Shown here one piece after another: positions 43,499 to 53,242 of a stretch of DNA of 64,000 nucleotides. How positions within the stretch are numbered: position 1 is the first letter of the stretch; each line of letters starts with the position of its first letter. The position numbers and the translations under genes are program-made. The notes under the pieces were generated by a model. It ran no database searches, was not told the DNA's origin, and saw nothing but the letters and a program-made list of their open reading frames with translations. Source of the DNA: Paraburkholderia sp. BL21I4N1 (GTDB lineage Bacteria; Pseudomonadota; Gammaproteobacteria; Burkholderiales; Burkholderiaceae); NCBI RefSeq assembly GCF_002973525.1, contig NZ_PVEN01000003.1, positions 248,001 to 312,000 of the forward strand, in the 5' to 3' direction.

Positions 43499-44920
43499 AT
43501 GACTTCACGATCTGCCGCATCCGTTTCCTTCGACGCCTTGCCGAATCCTCGCGGCGGCGCGGTCCGTCCCGCGGAGCTTGCGCTGGCCGAAGCGCTGCTG
43601 GCATTCGAACAACACACCGAAAGCACCTCGGCGCTGCTGCGTGCGTCGCACGCGTTGCGCGCGGCTGGCTGGCTGAGCGCGCAGCGTTTCGCCGACGCCT
43701 TGGTGCGGCTGTCGCCGCTCTCGGAAGACGATCCGTCCGGCGCCGATAATGCGCGTGCGGTGTTTGGCGCGGCATTGCGTGATTTCCGCGCGGTGCTCGA
43801 ACGTCACAATCTGCGCGAGCTGTCCTGTTCGCCGGCACTCTTCAATCACTATCGCGCGATCTGTGCGCATTTGTCCGAGCACACGCCCGGCTCGACTGTC
43901 GTCTTCGAAGATCTCGCTCTGACCGCGCGGCCGGTGCCGCCGGTGTCGATGCACGCGCAGTCGGCCGATCAACTGGCGCATTTGCGGGCGCGTTACGAAC
44001 GCGCGCTGCTGCCGGTGCTGCGCGCGCAGCCCGACACGGGCAGTGCGGCGGCGCGGGCGCTCACCAACGCGGCGCTCGACGAACTGGACGCCGTGCTCAC
44101 CGAACTCGCTGGTCCTGATCCCTACGATTTCTGGCGGCTCGCCAAGGCATGCGCGAAAGCACTGCGGGTCGGCGGCCGCGCGACCGGCGAAACCGATGCG
44201 CGGCGTTTCTACGCCCGCTGCAATCTCGCGCTCGCCGATCATGCCCGCGGTATCCAGCGCGCGCCGCGCTCGCTGGTGCGGGCGACGCTGGCGTTGCTGT
44301 GGCGTGACTACGCGTTGTTCGGCGCCGCCGCCGAAGACGCCGATCAGGTCGAAGTGCTGCATGACTACGGCCTGACCGTCGACTGGCATGTGGCGGGCAC
44401 CCAGGCATCGGAAATGCTCTGGGAGGCGGGCGCCGTGCAGGCGCAATCGCTCAACGCGGCGAGCGGCATGCTGACGCGCGAACTGGGCGTGCTGGCGGTC
44501 AACTCGCACGCATACGAAGATTTTCTGCAGACCGCGGATGCGTCGATCTCCGCGCTGACCGACCATGCCCGCGCAGCCGATCAACCCGAGAAAGCCGATC
44601 CGAGCGAAGCGCTGCAAGCCGGCGATGCGGCGTACCGCCTCGGCGCTGCCGCGTGCGCGCTGGGCCTCGGTCATGTGGCGTTGCTGGCGGATGCGTTGGG
44701 GCTCGCGTGGCGGCGTCGCGCGCATGCCGGGGTCGCCACGCCCGCGGTGCGCTCGCACGTGATCGTCGGTGCACCGGCGGCGAGTACGTTGGAGCACAGC
44801 GCCGAAGCGTTGCGCGCGACGCTGCACAAGGTGGCCGCGGGTGTTGCGCCAGCCGGTGGCGGCGCCGCGCTGGCCGGCCTCGCCGCGTTGACGCGCGCGA
44901 TCGAGCAGGGCGGCGAATAA
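43499..44920 (+). CDS. Hypothetical helical protein (possibly FimL/ChpA-N-terminus-like)
   Basis: A 473-residue soluble, Ala/Leu-rich protein predicted mainly helical, with no signal peptide or membrane segment. Near the start is EALLAFEQHTESTSALLRAS, and around residue 170 ARYERALLPVLRAQPDTGSA; late there is a short hydrophobic LGLGHVALLADALGLAW. I do not recognise a catalytic motif. In related Burkholderiales a pil-chp chemotaxis cluster can lie between rubredoxin and yqgE, so this may be a FimL-like or ChpA-N-terminal-like scaffold left when the other genes were lost. That is a hypothesis from gene order recalled, not from motifs. ATG 43499. Confidence 0.6.
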   Translation: MTSRSAASVSFDALPNPRGGAVRPAELALAEALLAFEQHTESTSALLRASHALRAAGWLSAQRFADALVRLSPLSEDDPSGADNARAVFGAALRDFRAVLERHNLRELSCSPALFNHYRAICAHLSEHTPGSTVVFEDLALTARPVPPVSMHAQSADQLAHLRARYERALLPVLRAQPDTGSAAARALTNAALDELDAVLTELAGPDPYDFWRLAKACAKALRVGGRATGETDARRFYARCNLALADHARGIQRAPRSLVRATLALLWRDYALFGAAAEDADQVEVLHDYGLTVDWHVAGTQASEMLWEAGAVQAQSLNAASGMLTRELGVLAVNSHAYEDFLQTADASISALTDHARAADQPEKADPSEALQAGDAAYRLGAAACALGLGHVALLADALGLAWRRRAHAGVATPAVRSHVIVGAPAASTLEHSAEALRATLHKVAAGVAPAGGGAALAGLAALTRAIEQGGE

Positions 44921-45133
44921 CATTCCGATTTGCCCATAGCAAAAACGCGGCCTGCCAATCCATAAACACGCTCGTGCGAAACGCCGCGAAGCCTGCGCCA
45001 TGGCACACGCACGCGTGCGTGATAGAGTGCAACCTGATTCGCCGTCGATGGCTCGCGGCACGCTTCATGGCACACATCGCGGTTCCACGCTCAAAGCCCG
45101 CCATCCTGCATCGTCTTTGCTAAAATCCGAACT

Positions 45134-45712
45134 ATGTCCAAGAGTACCGATCGCATCAATCTGACCAACCAGTTCCTGATCGCCATGCCGAACATGGCCG
45201 ATCCGACGTTTTCGGGAACGGTGGTCTACCTTTGCGATCACAGTGAGCGCGGCGCGCTCGGCCTCGTCATCAACCGGCCGACCGATATCGACCTGCAAGC
45301 GCTCTTCAGTCGCATCGATCTCAAACTCGAGATCGAACCTCTTCTCCATGTGCCCGTATATTTCGGCGGCCCGGTGCAAACCGAGCGCGGCTTCGTGCTG
45401 CACGATCCGAAAGACGGCAATGCCTATACGTCGTCCATGTCGGTGCCGGGCGGCCTCGAAATGACCACGTCGAAAGACGTGCTCGAAGCGGTCGCGAGCG
45501 GCACCGGTCCGGAGCGTTTCCTGCTCACGCTCGGCCACGCCGGCTGGGCGGCCGGGCAGCTCGAGGAAGAGATCTCGAAGAACGGCTGGCTGACGGTCGA
45601 GGCTGACCCGAAAATCGTCTTCGACGTACCCGCTGAAGAGCGCCTCGAAGCGGCGCTCGCCCTGCTCGGCATCAACCTGTCGATGCTGTCGGGCGAAGCG
45701 GGTCACGCATGA
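45134..45712 (+). CDS. yqgE: YqgE/AlgH family protein (UPF0301)
   Basis: A 192-residue protein with the family start [20 protein letters not shown] and [18 protein letters not shown], then [17 protein letters not shown] and [17 protein letters not shown]. Function not established; the family is almost always next to ruvX, as here. The stop overlaps the ruvX ATG by four bases, so the two are coupled. ATG 45134. Confidence 0.97.
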   Translation: MSKSTDRINLTNQFLIAMPNMADPTFSGTVVYLCDHSERGALGLVINRPTDIDLQALFSRIDLKLEIEPLLHVPVYFGGPVQTERGFVLHDPKDGNAYTSSMSVPGGLEMTTSKDVLEAVASGTGPERFLLTLGHAGWAAGQLEEEISKNGWLTVEADPKIVFDVPAEERLEAALALLGINLSMLSGEAGHA

Positions 45713-46149
45713 GCCTGCCGGCCGGACGTGAGGCGACGCTGCTTGCGTTCGACTACGGTGAAAAACGTATTGGCGTGGCGGTCGGCAATTCGCTGACGCG
45801 CAGCGCGCGGCCGCTCGTGATCGTGCAGAACCGCAGTCGCGAGTATCGCTTCGAAGCGGTCGGCAAGCTGATCGCCGAATGGAAACCGGACGCGCTGGTG
45901 GTCGGCTTGCCGATGCATCCGGACGGCACGCCGCATGAAATGACCCTCCTCGCGAAGCGCTTCGGCAATCAGCTGAACGGCCGCTTCAATCTGCCTGTCA
46001 CGTGGATCGACGAACGCTATTCGTCGGTCGAGGCGAAGGCGGAAATCCGCGCCGGCAACGGCCGCGCCGACATGCTCGACGCCGAAGCCGCCAGCATCAT
46101 CCTCCAGCAATATCTAGACGGACTGTCCGACGATCATGAGTTCCATTGA
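45709..46149 (+). CDS. ruvX: Putative pre-16S rRNA nuclease / Holliday junction resolvase-like protein
   Basis: A 146-residue YqgF/RuvX with the RNase H-like start [17 protein letters not shown] (catalytic Asp), [16 protein letters not shown] and [15 protein letters not shown] (Glu), and a final Asp in DAEAASIIL. It matures the 16S rRNA 5' end in E. coli and was earlier called a resolvase. It overlaps yqgE upstream (4 bp) and pyrR downstream (14 bp), giving a compact operon. Confidence 0.96.
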   Translation: MSLPAGREATLLAFDYGEKRIGVAVGNSLTRSARPLVIVQNRSREYRFEAVGKLIAEWKPDALVVGLPMHPDGTPHEMTLLAKRFGNQLNGRFNLPVTWIDERYSSVEAKAEIRAGNGRADMLDAEAASIILQQYLDGLSDDHEFH

Positions 46150-46678
46150 CGCCGAAGCGCTTTATCGCGCGTTGCTCGACCAGATTCGCGCGGTGTATGG
46201 CGACCAGCTTGGCGCAGGTCGGGACGGCGCCGAAGGCGCGGTGCTGGCCGGCATTCATAGCGGTGGCGCGTGGCTCGCCGAACGGCTTGCGCTCGACCTG
46301 AACCTGCCGAGCTTCGGCGTGGTCAACGTCGCGCTGCATCGCGACGACTACGCAAAGAAGGGGCTGCATTCGCAAGCGAGCCCGACCTCGCTGCCGTTCT
46401 CCGTCGACGGCCGCCGTATCGTGCTGGTCGACGACGTGCTGTACACCGGCCGCACGATTCGCGCGGCGCTGAACGAGCTGTATGACTATGGCCGTCCGGC
46501 GTCGGTCGAACTGGCGGTGCTGGCGGATCGCGGTGGGCGCGAGTTGCCGGTTGCGGCGCGGTTTATCGGCGGCGTGGTGGAGGTGCCGGCGGAGGCCACG
46601 CTCGTGCTGGCCCGCGACGCCAACGCTGCAGCAGGCAGCCCACGTTTCACGTTCCACACCGAAGCACGCGTCGATTGA
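46136..46678 (+). CDS. pyrR: PyrR: pyrimidine regulator / uracil phosphoribosyltransferase family
   Basis: A 180-residue type I phosphoribosyltransferase with the PRPP motif [20 protein letters not shown] and the N-terminal [14 protein letters not shown]. In Gram-positive bacteria PyrR attenuates pyr mRNA; in proteobacteria its role is less clear. It sits just before pyrB, with a 139-bp gap in which I see no clear attenuator. ATG 46136 is inside the end of ruvX. Confidence 0.94.
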   Translation: MSSIDAEALYRALLDQIRAVYGDQLGAGRDGAEGAVLAGIHSGGAWLAERLALDLNLPSFGVVNVALHRDDYAKKGLHSQASPTSLPFSVDGRRIVLVDDVLYTGRTIRAALNELYDYGRPASVELAVLADRGGRELPVAARFIGGVVEVPAEATLVLARDANAAAGSPRFTFHTEARVD

Positions 46679-46817
46679 ACGGGGCGCCGCGCCGTGGCGC
46701 CAACGCGCATCGCACGCACGTATCGCAATGGGCGCGAAGCAACCCGGCCCGGCATCGTCACACGCAGTCCGCATCGACAACGATCACGTTGAAGCCCGTA
46801 TTTGAAGCAGGTACACC

Positions 46818-47843
46818 ATGAACACCGCCATCCAGGCCCCCAAGGATTCCGCCGACAGCGCCACAGAGCGCTTCCGTTATGGCTTCCTGAAGGGCAACCC
46901 GCAGCTCACGAAAAACGGCGAGCTTAAACATCTATTGTCGATCGAGGGTTTGCCGAAGGCGATCGTCAATCACATTCTCGATACCGCCGACCAATTCGTC
47001 AGCGTCACCGATCGTGAAGTGAAGAAGGTGCCGCTGTTGCGCGGCAAGTCGGTGTTCAACCTGTTCTTCGAGAACTCGACCCGCACTCGCACCACTTTCG
47101 AAATCGCCGCCACGCGGCTCTCGGCGGACGTGCTGAATCTGAATATCAACGCCTCGTCCACCAGCAAGGGCGAGTCGTTGCTCGACACGATCAACAATTT
47201 GTCCGCGATGCATGCGGACATGTTCGTCGTGCGTCACGCGTCGAGCGGCGCGCCGTACCTGATCGCCCAGCATTGCGCGCCGCACGTGCACGTGATCAAC
47301 GCCGGTGACGGCCGTCACGCACACCCGACCCAGGGTCTGCTCGACATGTACACGATCCGCCACTACAAGAAAGACTTCACGAAGCTGCGCGTGGCAATTG
47401 TCGGCGACATTCTGCATTCGCGGGTCGCGCGTTCGGACATTCACGCGCTGACCACGCTCGGCGTGCCGGAAGTGCGCGCAATCGGTCCGCGCACGTTGCT
47501 GCCGGGCGGTCTCGAACAGATGGGCGTGCGGGTGTTCCATAACCTCGACGAAGGTCTGAAAGACGTCGACGTCATCATCATGCTGCGTCTGCAGAACGAG
47601 CGGATGAGCGGCGCGCTGCTGCCCTCGGCGCAGGAGTATTTCAAGAGCTGGGGCCTGACGCCGGAGCGCCTCGCGCTTGCCGCGCCCGACGCGATCGTGA
47701 TGCACCCGGGGCCGATGAACCGTGGCGTCGAAATCGATTCGCAGGTGGCCGACGGTCCGCAATCGGTGATTCTGAACCAGGTGACGTTCGGTATCGCGGT
47801 GCGGATGGCGGTGATGGGAATCGTCGCGGGTAATCACGATTAA
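46818..47843 (+). CDS. pyrB: Aspartate carbamoyltransferase catalytic chain
   Basis: A 341-residue ATCase with the carbamoyl-phosphate loop [13 protein letters not shown] (Ser87-Thr-Arg-Thr-Arg91) and [20 protein letters not shown] in the aspartate domain. It makes carbamoyl aspartate in pyrimidine synthesis. An N-terminal extension of about 30 residues before the core is typical of beta- and gamma-proteobacterial enzymes that assemble with a dihydroorotase-like subunit, and the inactive homologue follows 12 bp downstream. ATG 46818. Confidence 0.98.
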   Translation: MNTAIQAPKDSADSATERFRYGFLKGNPQLTKNGELKHLLSIEGLPKAIVNHILDTADQFVSVTDREVKKVPLLRGKSVFNLFFENSTRTRTTFEIAATRLSADVLNLNINASSTSKGESLLDTINNLSAMHADMFVVRHASSGAPYLIAQHCAPHVHVINAGDGRHAHPTQGLLDMYTIRHYKKDFTKLRVAIVGDILHSRVARSDIHALTTLGVPEVRAIGPRTLLPGGLEQMGVRVFHNLDEGLKDVDVIIMLRLQNERMSGALLPSAQEYFKSWGLTPERLALAAPDAIVMHPGPMNRGVEIDSQVADGPQSVILNQVTFGIAVRMAVMGIVAGNHD

Positions 47844-47855
47844 TAAAGGCAGCGC

Positions 47856-49136
47856 ATGAAGATTCATATTCAAGGCGGCACGCTGATCGATCCGGCAGCG
47901 GGCACCGAACAACAGCAGGACATTTTTATCGCGGCGGGCAAGATCGTCGCGATCGGCCACGCACCGGCCGATTTCCACGCAGCGAAAGCGATCGACGCGA
48001 AAGGTTTGCATATCGCGCCGGGTCTGGTCGACCTGTCCGCGCGTTTGCGCGAGCCGGGCTACGAACACAAGGCAACGCTCGAATCCGAAATGGCCGCGGC
48101 GCTCGCGGGCGGCGTGACGAGCCTCGTGTGTCCGCCGGACACCGATCCGACGCTCGACGAACCGGGTCTCGTCGAGATGCTCAAGTTCCGCGCGCGCAAT
48201 TTGAACCAGGCGCATGTGTATCCGCTCGGCGCGTTGACGGTCGGCCTCAAAGGCCAGGTCATCACCGAGATGGTCGAGTTGACGGAAGCGGGTTGCATCG
48301 GCTTTTCGCAGGCCGACGTGCCGGTGGTCGACACGCAGGTGCTGATGCGCGCGCTGCAATACGCGAAGACCTACGGCTACACCGTGTGGCTGCGTCCGGT
48401 GGATGCGTATCTCGGCAAGGGCGGCGTGGCCGCGAGCGGCGCGCTGGCGTCGCGGATGGGTTTATCGGGCGTGCCGGTGTCGGCTGAAACCATCGCGCTG
48501 CATACGATCTTCGAACTGGTGCGGGTGACCGGCGCGCGGGTGCATCTGTCGCATGTGTCGTCGGCGGCGGGCATCGAGCTGATGCGCGCGGCCAAGGCCG
48601 AAGGCCTGCCGGTTTCGTGCGACGTCACCGTCAATCACGTGCATCTGATCGATCTCGACATCGGCTATTTCGACGCCCAGTTCCGCCTCGATCCGCCGCT
48701 GCGTCAGCAGCGCGATCGTGAAGCGATTCGCGCGGGTCTGGTCGACGGCACCATCGACGCGATCTGCTCCGATCACACGCCGGTCGACGACGACGAAAAG
48801 CTGCTGCCGTTCGCCGAAGCCACGCCGGGCGCGACCGGCCTGGAGCTGTTCCTGTCGCTAACAGTGAAATGGGCCGACGAAGCCGGCGTGCCGCTTGCCA
48901 GGGCGCTCCATCGCATTACGACGGCGCCCGCCGACGTGTTGGACTTGCAGGCAGCCGGCCGGCTCGTCGTGGGCGGCGTGGCCGATCTGTGCGTGTTCGA
49001 TCGTCACGCGCACTGGCGTGTCGAGCCGCGCGCGCTGAAGAGCCAGGGGCACAACACGCCGTTCCTCGGCTACGAACTGCCGGCGCGGGTGCGTGCGACG
49101 GTCGTGGCCGGTCACGTCGCGTTCGAACAGCGCTAA
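47856..49136 (+). CDS. pyrX: Non-catalytic dihydroorotase homologue (PyrX/PyrC'-like)
   Basis: A 426-residue amidohydrolase-fold protein of dihydroorotase length. The metal-binding HxH that should follow PGLVD is replaced: the sequence reads GLVDLSARLREPG, with Ser61 and Arg63 where the two His belong. The later HLSHVSSAAG and SDHTPVDDDEK regions are kept. Loss of HxH should abolish activity, as in Pseudomonas PyrX, which serves as a structural partner of aspartate carbamoyltransferase. A true catalytic dihydroorotase should be encoded elsewhere. ATG 47856, 12 bp after pyrB. Confidence 0.93.
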   Translation: MKIHIQGGTLIDPAAGTEQQQDIFIAAGKIVAIGHAPADFHAAKAIDAKGLHIAPGLVDLSARLREPGYEHKATLESEMAAALAGGVTSLVCPPDTDPTLDEPGLVEMLKFRARNLNQAHVYPLGALTVGLKGQVITEMVELTEAGCIGFSQADVPVVDTQVLMRALQYAKTYGYTVWLRPVDAYLGKGGVAASGALASRMGLSGVPVSAETIALHTIFELVRVTGARVHLSHVSSAAGIELMRAAKAEGLPVSCDVTVNHVHLIDLDIGYFDAQFRLDPPLRQQRDREAIRAGLVDGTIDAICSDHTPVDDDEKLLPFAEATPGATGLELFLSLTVKWADEAGVPLARALHRITTAPADVLDLQAAGRLVVGGVADLCVFDRHAHWRVEPRALKSQGHNTPFLGYELPARVRATVVAGHVAFEQR

Positions 49137-49173
49137 TATCCGCGGCATCGCCCAGTTACGGAAAGCTCCGACC

Positions 49174-49950
49174 ATGAAGCTCGCGTTACGCAAGGCCCGT
49201 CTCGTCGCGCATCTGCTGCACGGCATGTGGACCGTGGCGACACGTTTCCCCAAAGCCGACGCCGCCACGCGCGAGGCGCTGAATCGCCAGTGGTCGCTGA
49301 AAATGCTGCGTTTGTGCGGCATGAAGCTCGTCGTACATAACGACGCCGCGCGGCTCGAACGCGGCGCGCTGGTGGTCGCTAATCACATCTCGTGGATCGA
49401 CATCTACGTGATCAATGCGTGGCGGCCGACGCCGTTTGTTTCGAAGGCGGAGATCCGGCAATGGCCGGTGGTCGGCTGGCTCGCGCAGCAGCTTGGCACG
49501 GTGTTCATTCAGCGCGAGAAGCGCAGCGATGCGAAGCGAATCATGCACGAGCTGGCCGAGCGCCTGAGCGCGGGCGAACTGATGTGCGTGTTTCCGGAGG
49601 GTACGACGTCGAACGGACTCGCGCTGCTGCCGTTCCACGCGAATATGTTTCAGGCGGCGGTGTCGGCCGCGGCGCCGGTGCAGCCGCTGTGCATCATGTA
49701 CGAGGATGCGCAGGGCCGGCAATCCACCTCGCCGGCGTATATCGACGATCTCTCGCTGGCCGATTCGCTGAATCTGCTGTTGAGCGGCGGCCCGTTGACC
49801 GCGCATGTCTATGTCGGCGCCGCGATTCCGCCGGGCGCTGACCGGCGCACGCTGGCCGCGCAAGCGGAAGGGGTGATCGCGGCGGCATTGCAGGCCATGC
49901 AGGGCGGCACGGCAAAAGTCGGGGCGGTGGCGACGGAGGCACTCTCCTAG
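49174..49950 (+). CDS. 1-acylglycerol-3-phosphate O-acyltransferase (PlsC) family
   Basis: ATG 49174 gives 258 residues; the frame is open upstream but only over the end of pyrX. The catalytic NHISWIDIYVIN (HX4D) is at residues 70-81, PFVSKAEIRQWPVVGW follows, and VFPEGTTSNG binds the phosphate. It acylates lysophosphatidate or a related lipid. The final TAG overlaps the convergent apaH stop by four bases at 49947-49950. Confidence 0.92.
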   Translation: MKLALRKARLVAHLLHGMWTVATRFPKADAATREALNRQWSLKMLRLCGMKLVVHNDAARLERGALVVANHISWIDIYVINAWRPTPFVSKAEIRQWPVVGWLAQQLGTVFIQREKRSDAKRIMHELAERLSAGELMCVFPEGTTSNGLALLPFHANMFQAAVSAAAPVQPLCIMYEDAQGRQSTSPAYIDDLSLADSLNLLLSGGPLTAHVYVGAAIPPGADRRTLAAQAEGVIAAALQAMQGGTAKVGAVATEALS

Positions 49951-50825
49951 TTACCGCCGCCCGGCACCCGGCAGCTCTCGCAATCGACCTGGGTCAGCGT
50001 GCGTTCCGCGGGGTTGGGCGTCAGCCGCACGGCCGAGAGCTTTTCACCCCAGACGCAACCCGAGTCGAGTCCGATCAGGTTATCGCGTACGGTCAAACCG
50101 AGCGCGGCCCAATGGCCGAATACCACGGTGACATCCGCGGTCTTGCGCGACGGCACGTCGAACCACGGCATGCAACCCGGCGGCGCGGCGTTCAGCGCGC
50201 CGCTGCTGCTGAAATCCATCACACCTTCGGCGTCGCAGAAACGGATGCGCGTCAACGTGCTGCATGTCAGGCGTAGCCGCTCGATGCCCTTCAGATCCGG
50301 CGACCAGCGATTCGGCTCGTTGCCGTACAACCCGGCCAGCGTTTCCTTCCAGTTCGGCGCCCGCAGCGCCCGCTGCAACTCGTCCGCGAGTTCCATGGTC
50401 AGGTTCGCGTCCCATTGCGGCAGGACGCCCGCATGGACCATCAGCATACCGTGCTCGAAGTGCGCGAGCGGGCGGTGGCGGACCCATTCGAGCAGGTCTT
50501 CGGCATCGGGTGCGGCGAGAATTTCGGCGATCGTGTCGCCCTTCTTCAACTTGCGGATCCCCGCCGATACCGACAGCAGATGCAGATCGTGATTGCCCAG
50601 CACCGGCACCGCGAGTTCGCCGAGCGCGATGATGTCACGCAGCGTGGCGAGCGATTCGGCGCCGCGGTTGATCAGGTCGCCCGCGAACCACAGCGGCGTG
50701 CCGGCCGGCGGCGCGGCCTTGGCCAGCAATTGCTGGAACGGCTTGCGGCAGCCTTGCAGATCGCCGAACGCGAGCGGTGCGAGAGGGGGCTGAGCGGTGG
50801 AGGAAAGCGTGGTGGCGGGTGTCAT
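49947..50825 (-). CDS. apaH: Symmetrical bis(5'-nucleosyl)-tetraphosphatase
   Basis: ATG 50825 gives 292 residues; earlier in-frame codons add 13 unlike residues. Metallophosphatase motifs are all present: AFGDLQGCRKPFQQLL, WFAGDLINRGAESLAT, VLGNHDLHLLSVSAG and MLMVHAGVLPQWD, with a late FGHWAALG. It splits Ap4A to two ADP. Convergent with plsC, sharing four bases at the stops. Confidence 0.95.
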   Translation of the reverse strand: MTPATTLSSTAQPPLAPLAFGDLQGCRKPFQQLLAKAAPPAGTPLWFAGDLINRGAESLATLRDIIALGELAVPVLGNHDLHLLSVSAGIRKLKKGDTIAEILAAPDAEDLLEWVRHRPLAHFEHGMLMVHAGVLPQWDANLTMELADELQRALRAPNWKETLAGLYGNEPNRWSPDLKGIERLRLTCSTLTRIRFCDAEGVMDFSSSGALNAAPPGCMPWFDVPSRKTADVTVVFGHWAALGLTVRDNLIGLDSGCVWGEKLSAVRLTPNPAERTLTQVDCESCRVPGGGN

Positions 50826-51035
50826 CGAGGAAGTGAGTACGGTTCGAACCACGCGGTGACGCACGCGTCGTGCCGCGTTGAGCAGTGCAACATGCTAGCG
50901 TGACATAATAGCCCGTTTGATGCACGAATATCGCTCCGCACGGCCCTCGAGGCCGGTGGCGCAAGGCGCGCTGCCCGCCGCCCGCGCGCACGCCGCAAGC
51001 TGCCCGTGATATTGCAATACAACAGGACGTCCCTC

Positions 51036-51968
51036 GTGAATACAGCAAGCATGTCGTCGTCTCAGCCGCAGCCGCAGGAACCCATTCGTACGCTTGTGAC
51101 CGGTGCGAGTGGCTTTACCGGCCGTTATCTGGTCGAGAAACTGCTGGGGCGCGGCCACACCGTGATCGAAACGGTCGGCTCGCGCGACGCGCAGGAAACA
51201 CCCACACGTCTGCGGCTGGACATCACGTCGCCGGACGCATGCCGGCGCGTGATCGAGATCGCGCGGCCCGACTATATCGTCCATCTGGCGGCGATCAGCT
51301 TCGTCGGGCACAACGATCCGCTCGACTTTTACCGCGTCAACGTGATCGGCACGCTGAATCTGCTGGAGGCCTGCGCGGCGGTCGGCCATACGCCGCGCAA
51401 GCTGTTGATTGCGAGCAGTGCGAACGTCTACGGTAATGTGACCAGCAGCGCGATCGACGAAAGTTTCCCGGTCACGCCGGTCAACCACTATGCGGCCAGC
51501 AAGGCGGCGATGGAAACCATGGTGCGCACCTGGTTCGACCGTCTGCCGATCCTGATCGCGCGGCCGTTCAACTACACGGGGCGCGGGCAGACGGCGAACT
51601 TCCTCGTGCCGAAGATCGTCGGCCATTTCGCGCGCCGCGAATCGCAGATCGAGCTGGGGAATATCGACGTGGCGCGTGATTTTTCGGACGTGCGGTATGT
51701 GGCGGGGGCTTATGAGGCGCTGCTGGCCTCCGAGGCGGTGAGCGACACACTGAACGTGTGCACCGGGCAGCCCTACACGCTGCGCGAAGTGTTGCGTCAG
51801 GCCGCTGAATTGACGCAGCACGAACTGGAAATCAAGGTGAACCCGGCTTTCGTCCGGCAGACCGACGTCAAGATTCTGGTCGGTTCGCCGGCGAAATTGC
51901 GTGCCATGGTCCCCGGCGTCGAAGCGATTCCGTTCACCGAGACGCTGCGCTGGATGCTTGCCGCATAG
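51036..51968 (+). CDS. SDR nucleotide-sugar reductase, GDP-4-keto-6-deoxymannose reductase-like
   Basis: GTG 51036, eight bases after AGGA, gives 310 residues. The Rossmann motif is VTGASGFTGRYLVEKLLG, the catalytic Tyr-Lys lies in HYAASKAAMETMV, and SSANVYGNVT supplies the active-site Ser. SAISFVGHN-like AAISFVGHNDPLDFYRVNVI resembles RMD/GDP-sugar reductases rather than RmlD. RMD makes GDP-D-rhamnose from GDP-4-keto-6-deoxymannose. No gmd gene is visible beside it. It starts the sugar-nucleotide block ahead of rmlB. Confidence 0.75.
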   Translation: MNTASMSSSQPQPQEPIRTLVTGASGFTGRYLVEKLLGRGHTVIETVGSRDAQETPTRLRLDITSPDACRRVIEIARPDYIVHLAAISFVGHNDPLDFYRVNVIGTLNLLEACAAVGHTPRKLLIASSANVYGNVTSSAIDESFPVTPVNHYAASKAAMETMVRTWFDRLPILIARPFNYTGRGQTANFLVPKIVGHFARRESQIELGNIDVARDFSDVRYVAGAYEALLASEAVSDTLNVCTGQPYTLREVLRQAAELTQHELEIKVNPAFVRQTDVKILVGSPAKLRAMVPGVEAIPFTETLRWMLAA

Positions 51969-52171
51969 GCCGCGCGCCGCCTGGTGATCGGCTGTTTTTT
52001 TGGCGGACGTGGCTTTACAATCGCGGCTAGTTTGAACACGGTCCCGGCCCGCGTATTCAGTCGGCAATGCGCGAGCCCAAGGCGCCGGCACGATTAAATA
52101 CGAGTAAGGTGGCGTGATGCGCAATCTGGCAACAGCGCGCGTCCGCCACAAGGTTTCTAGACGGGAATTCC

Positions 52172-53233
52172 ATGATTCTGGTAACGGGTGGGGCTGGCTT
52201 TATCGGTGCCAATTTCGTGCTCGACTGGCTGAATGCGTCGGGCGAAGCGATTCTGAACGTCGACAAGCTCACATATGCCGGCAATCTGGGCACGCTGCGG
52301 TCGCTGCAGAACGATTCGCGGCACGTGTTTGCGCGTGCCGACATCTGCGATCGCGACGCGCTCGACGCGCTATTCGCGGAGCATAAGCCGCGCGCGGTGC
52401 TGCACTTTGCCGCCGAGAGTCACGTCGACCGGTCTATTCACGGTCCGGCCGATTTCGTGCAGACCAACGTGGTCGGCACCTTCACGCTGCTCGAAGCAAC
52501 GCGCAGCTACTGGAACGCGCTCGGCGAGGCCGACAAGGCCGCGTTCCGTTTCCTGCATGTCTCGACCGACGAAGTATTCGGCTCGCTGTCCGCGACCGAT
52601 CTGCAATTTTCCGAAACCACGCCGTACGCGCCGAACAGCCCGTATTCGGCCACCAAGGCGGGTTCGGACCACCTGGTGCGCGCGTACCACCACACGTACG
52701 GTTTGCCCACGCTCACCACCAACTGCTCGAACAACTACGGTCCGTATCAGTTTCCCGAAAAGCTGATTCCGCTGATGATCGCGAACGCGCTCGGCGGTAA
52801 ATCGCTGCCGGTGTATGGGGATGGCCAGAACGTGCGCGACTGGCTGTACGTGGGCGATCATTGCAGCGCGATTCGCGAAGTGCTCGCGCGCGGCGTGCCG
52901 GGCGAAACGTACAATATCGGCGGCTGGAACGAGAAGAAGAACCTCGAGGTCGTGCACACGCTGTGCGACCTGCTCGACAGCCTCAGGCCGAAAACGGCCG
53001 GCTCGTACCGCGATCAGATCGCCTACGTGACCGATCGTCCGGGCCACGACCGCCGTTACGCGATCGACGCGCGCAAGCTCGAACGCGAACTCGGCTGGAA
53101 GCCGGCGGAAACCTTCGAGACCGGCCTCGCGAAAACCGTGCGTTGGTATCTCGACAATCAGACGTGGGTCGATGAAGTGGCTTCCGGCGACTACCGGAAG
53201 TGGGTCGAGACGAACTACTCGCAACGCTCATAA
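52172..53233 (+). CDS. rmlB: dTDP-glucose 4,6-dehydratase
   Basis: A 353-residue RmlB with NAD site [18 protein letters not shown], the catalytic TDE in [11 protein letters not shown], Tyr-Lys in [15 protein letters not shown] and [16 protein letters not shown]. It converts dTDP-glucose to the 4-keto-6-deoxy sugar, the second step to dTDP-L-rhamnose. ATG 52172; rmlA follows nine bases after the stop, in the usual rmlBACD order. Confidence 0.98.
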   Translation: MILVTGGAGFIGANFVLDWLNASGEAILNVDKLTYAGNLGTLRSLQNDSRHVFARADICDRDALDALFAEHKPRAVLHFAAESHVDRSIHGPADFVQTNVVGTFTLLEATRSYWNALGEADKAAFRFLHVSTDEVFGSLSATDLQFSETTPYAPNSPYSATKAGSDHLVRAYHHTYGLPTLTTNCSNNYGPYQFPEKLIPLMIANALGGKSLPVYGDGQNVRDWLYVGDHCSAIREVLARGVPGETYNIGGWNEKKNLEVVHTLCDLLDSLRPKTAGSYRDQIAYVTDRPGHDRRYAIDARKLERELGWKPAETFETGLAKTVRWYLDNQTWVDEVASGDYRKWVETNYSQRS

Positions 53234-53242
53234 GGATCCGCG

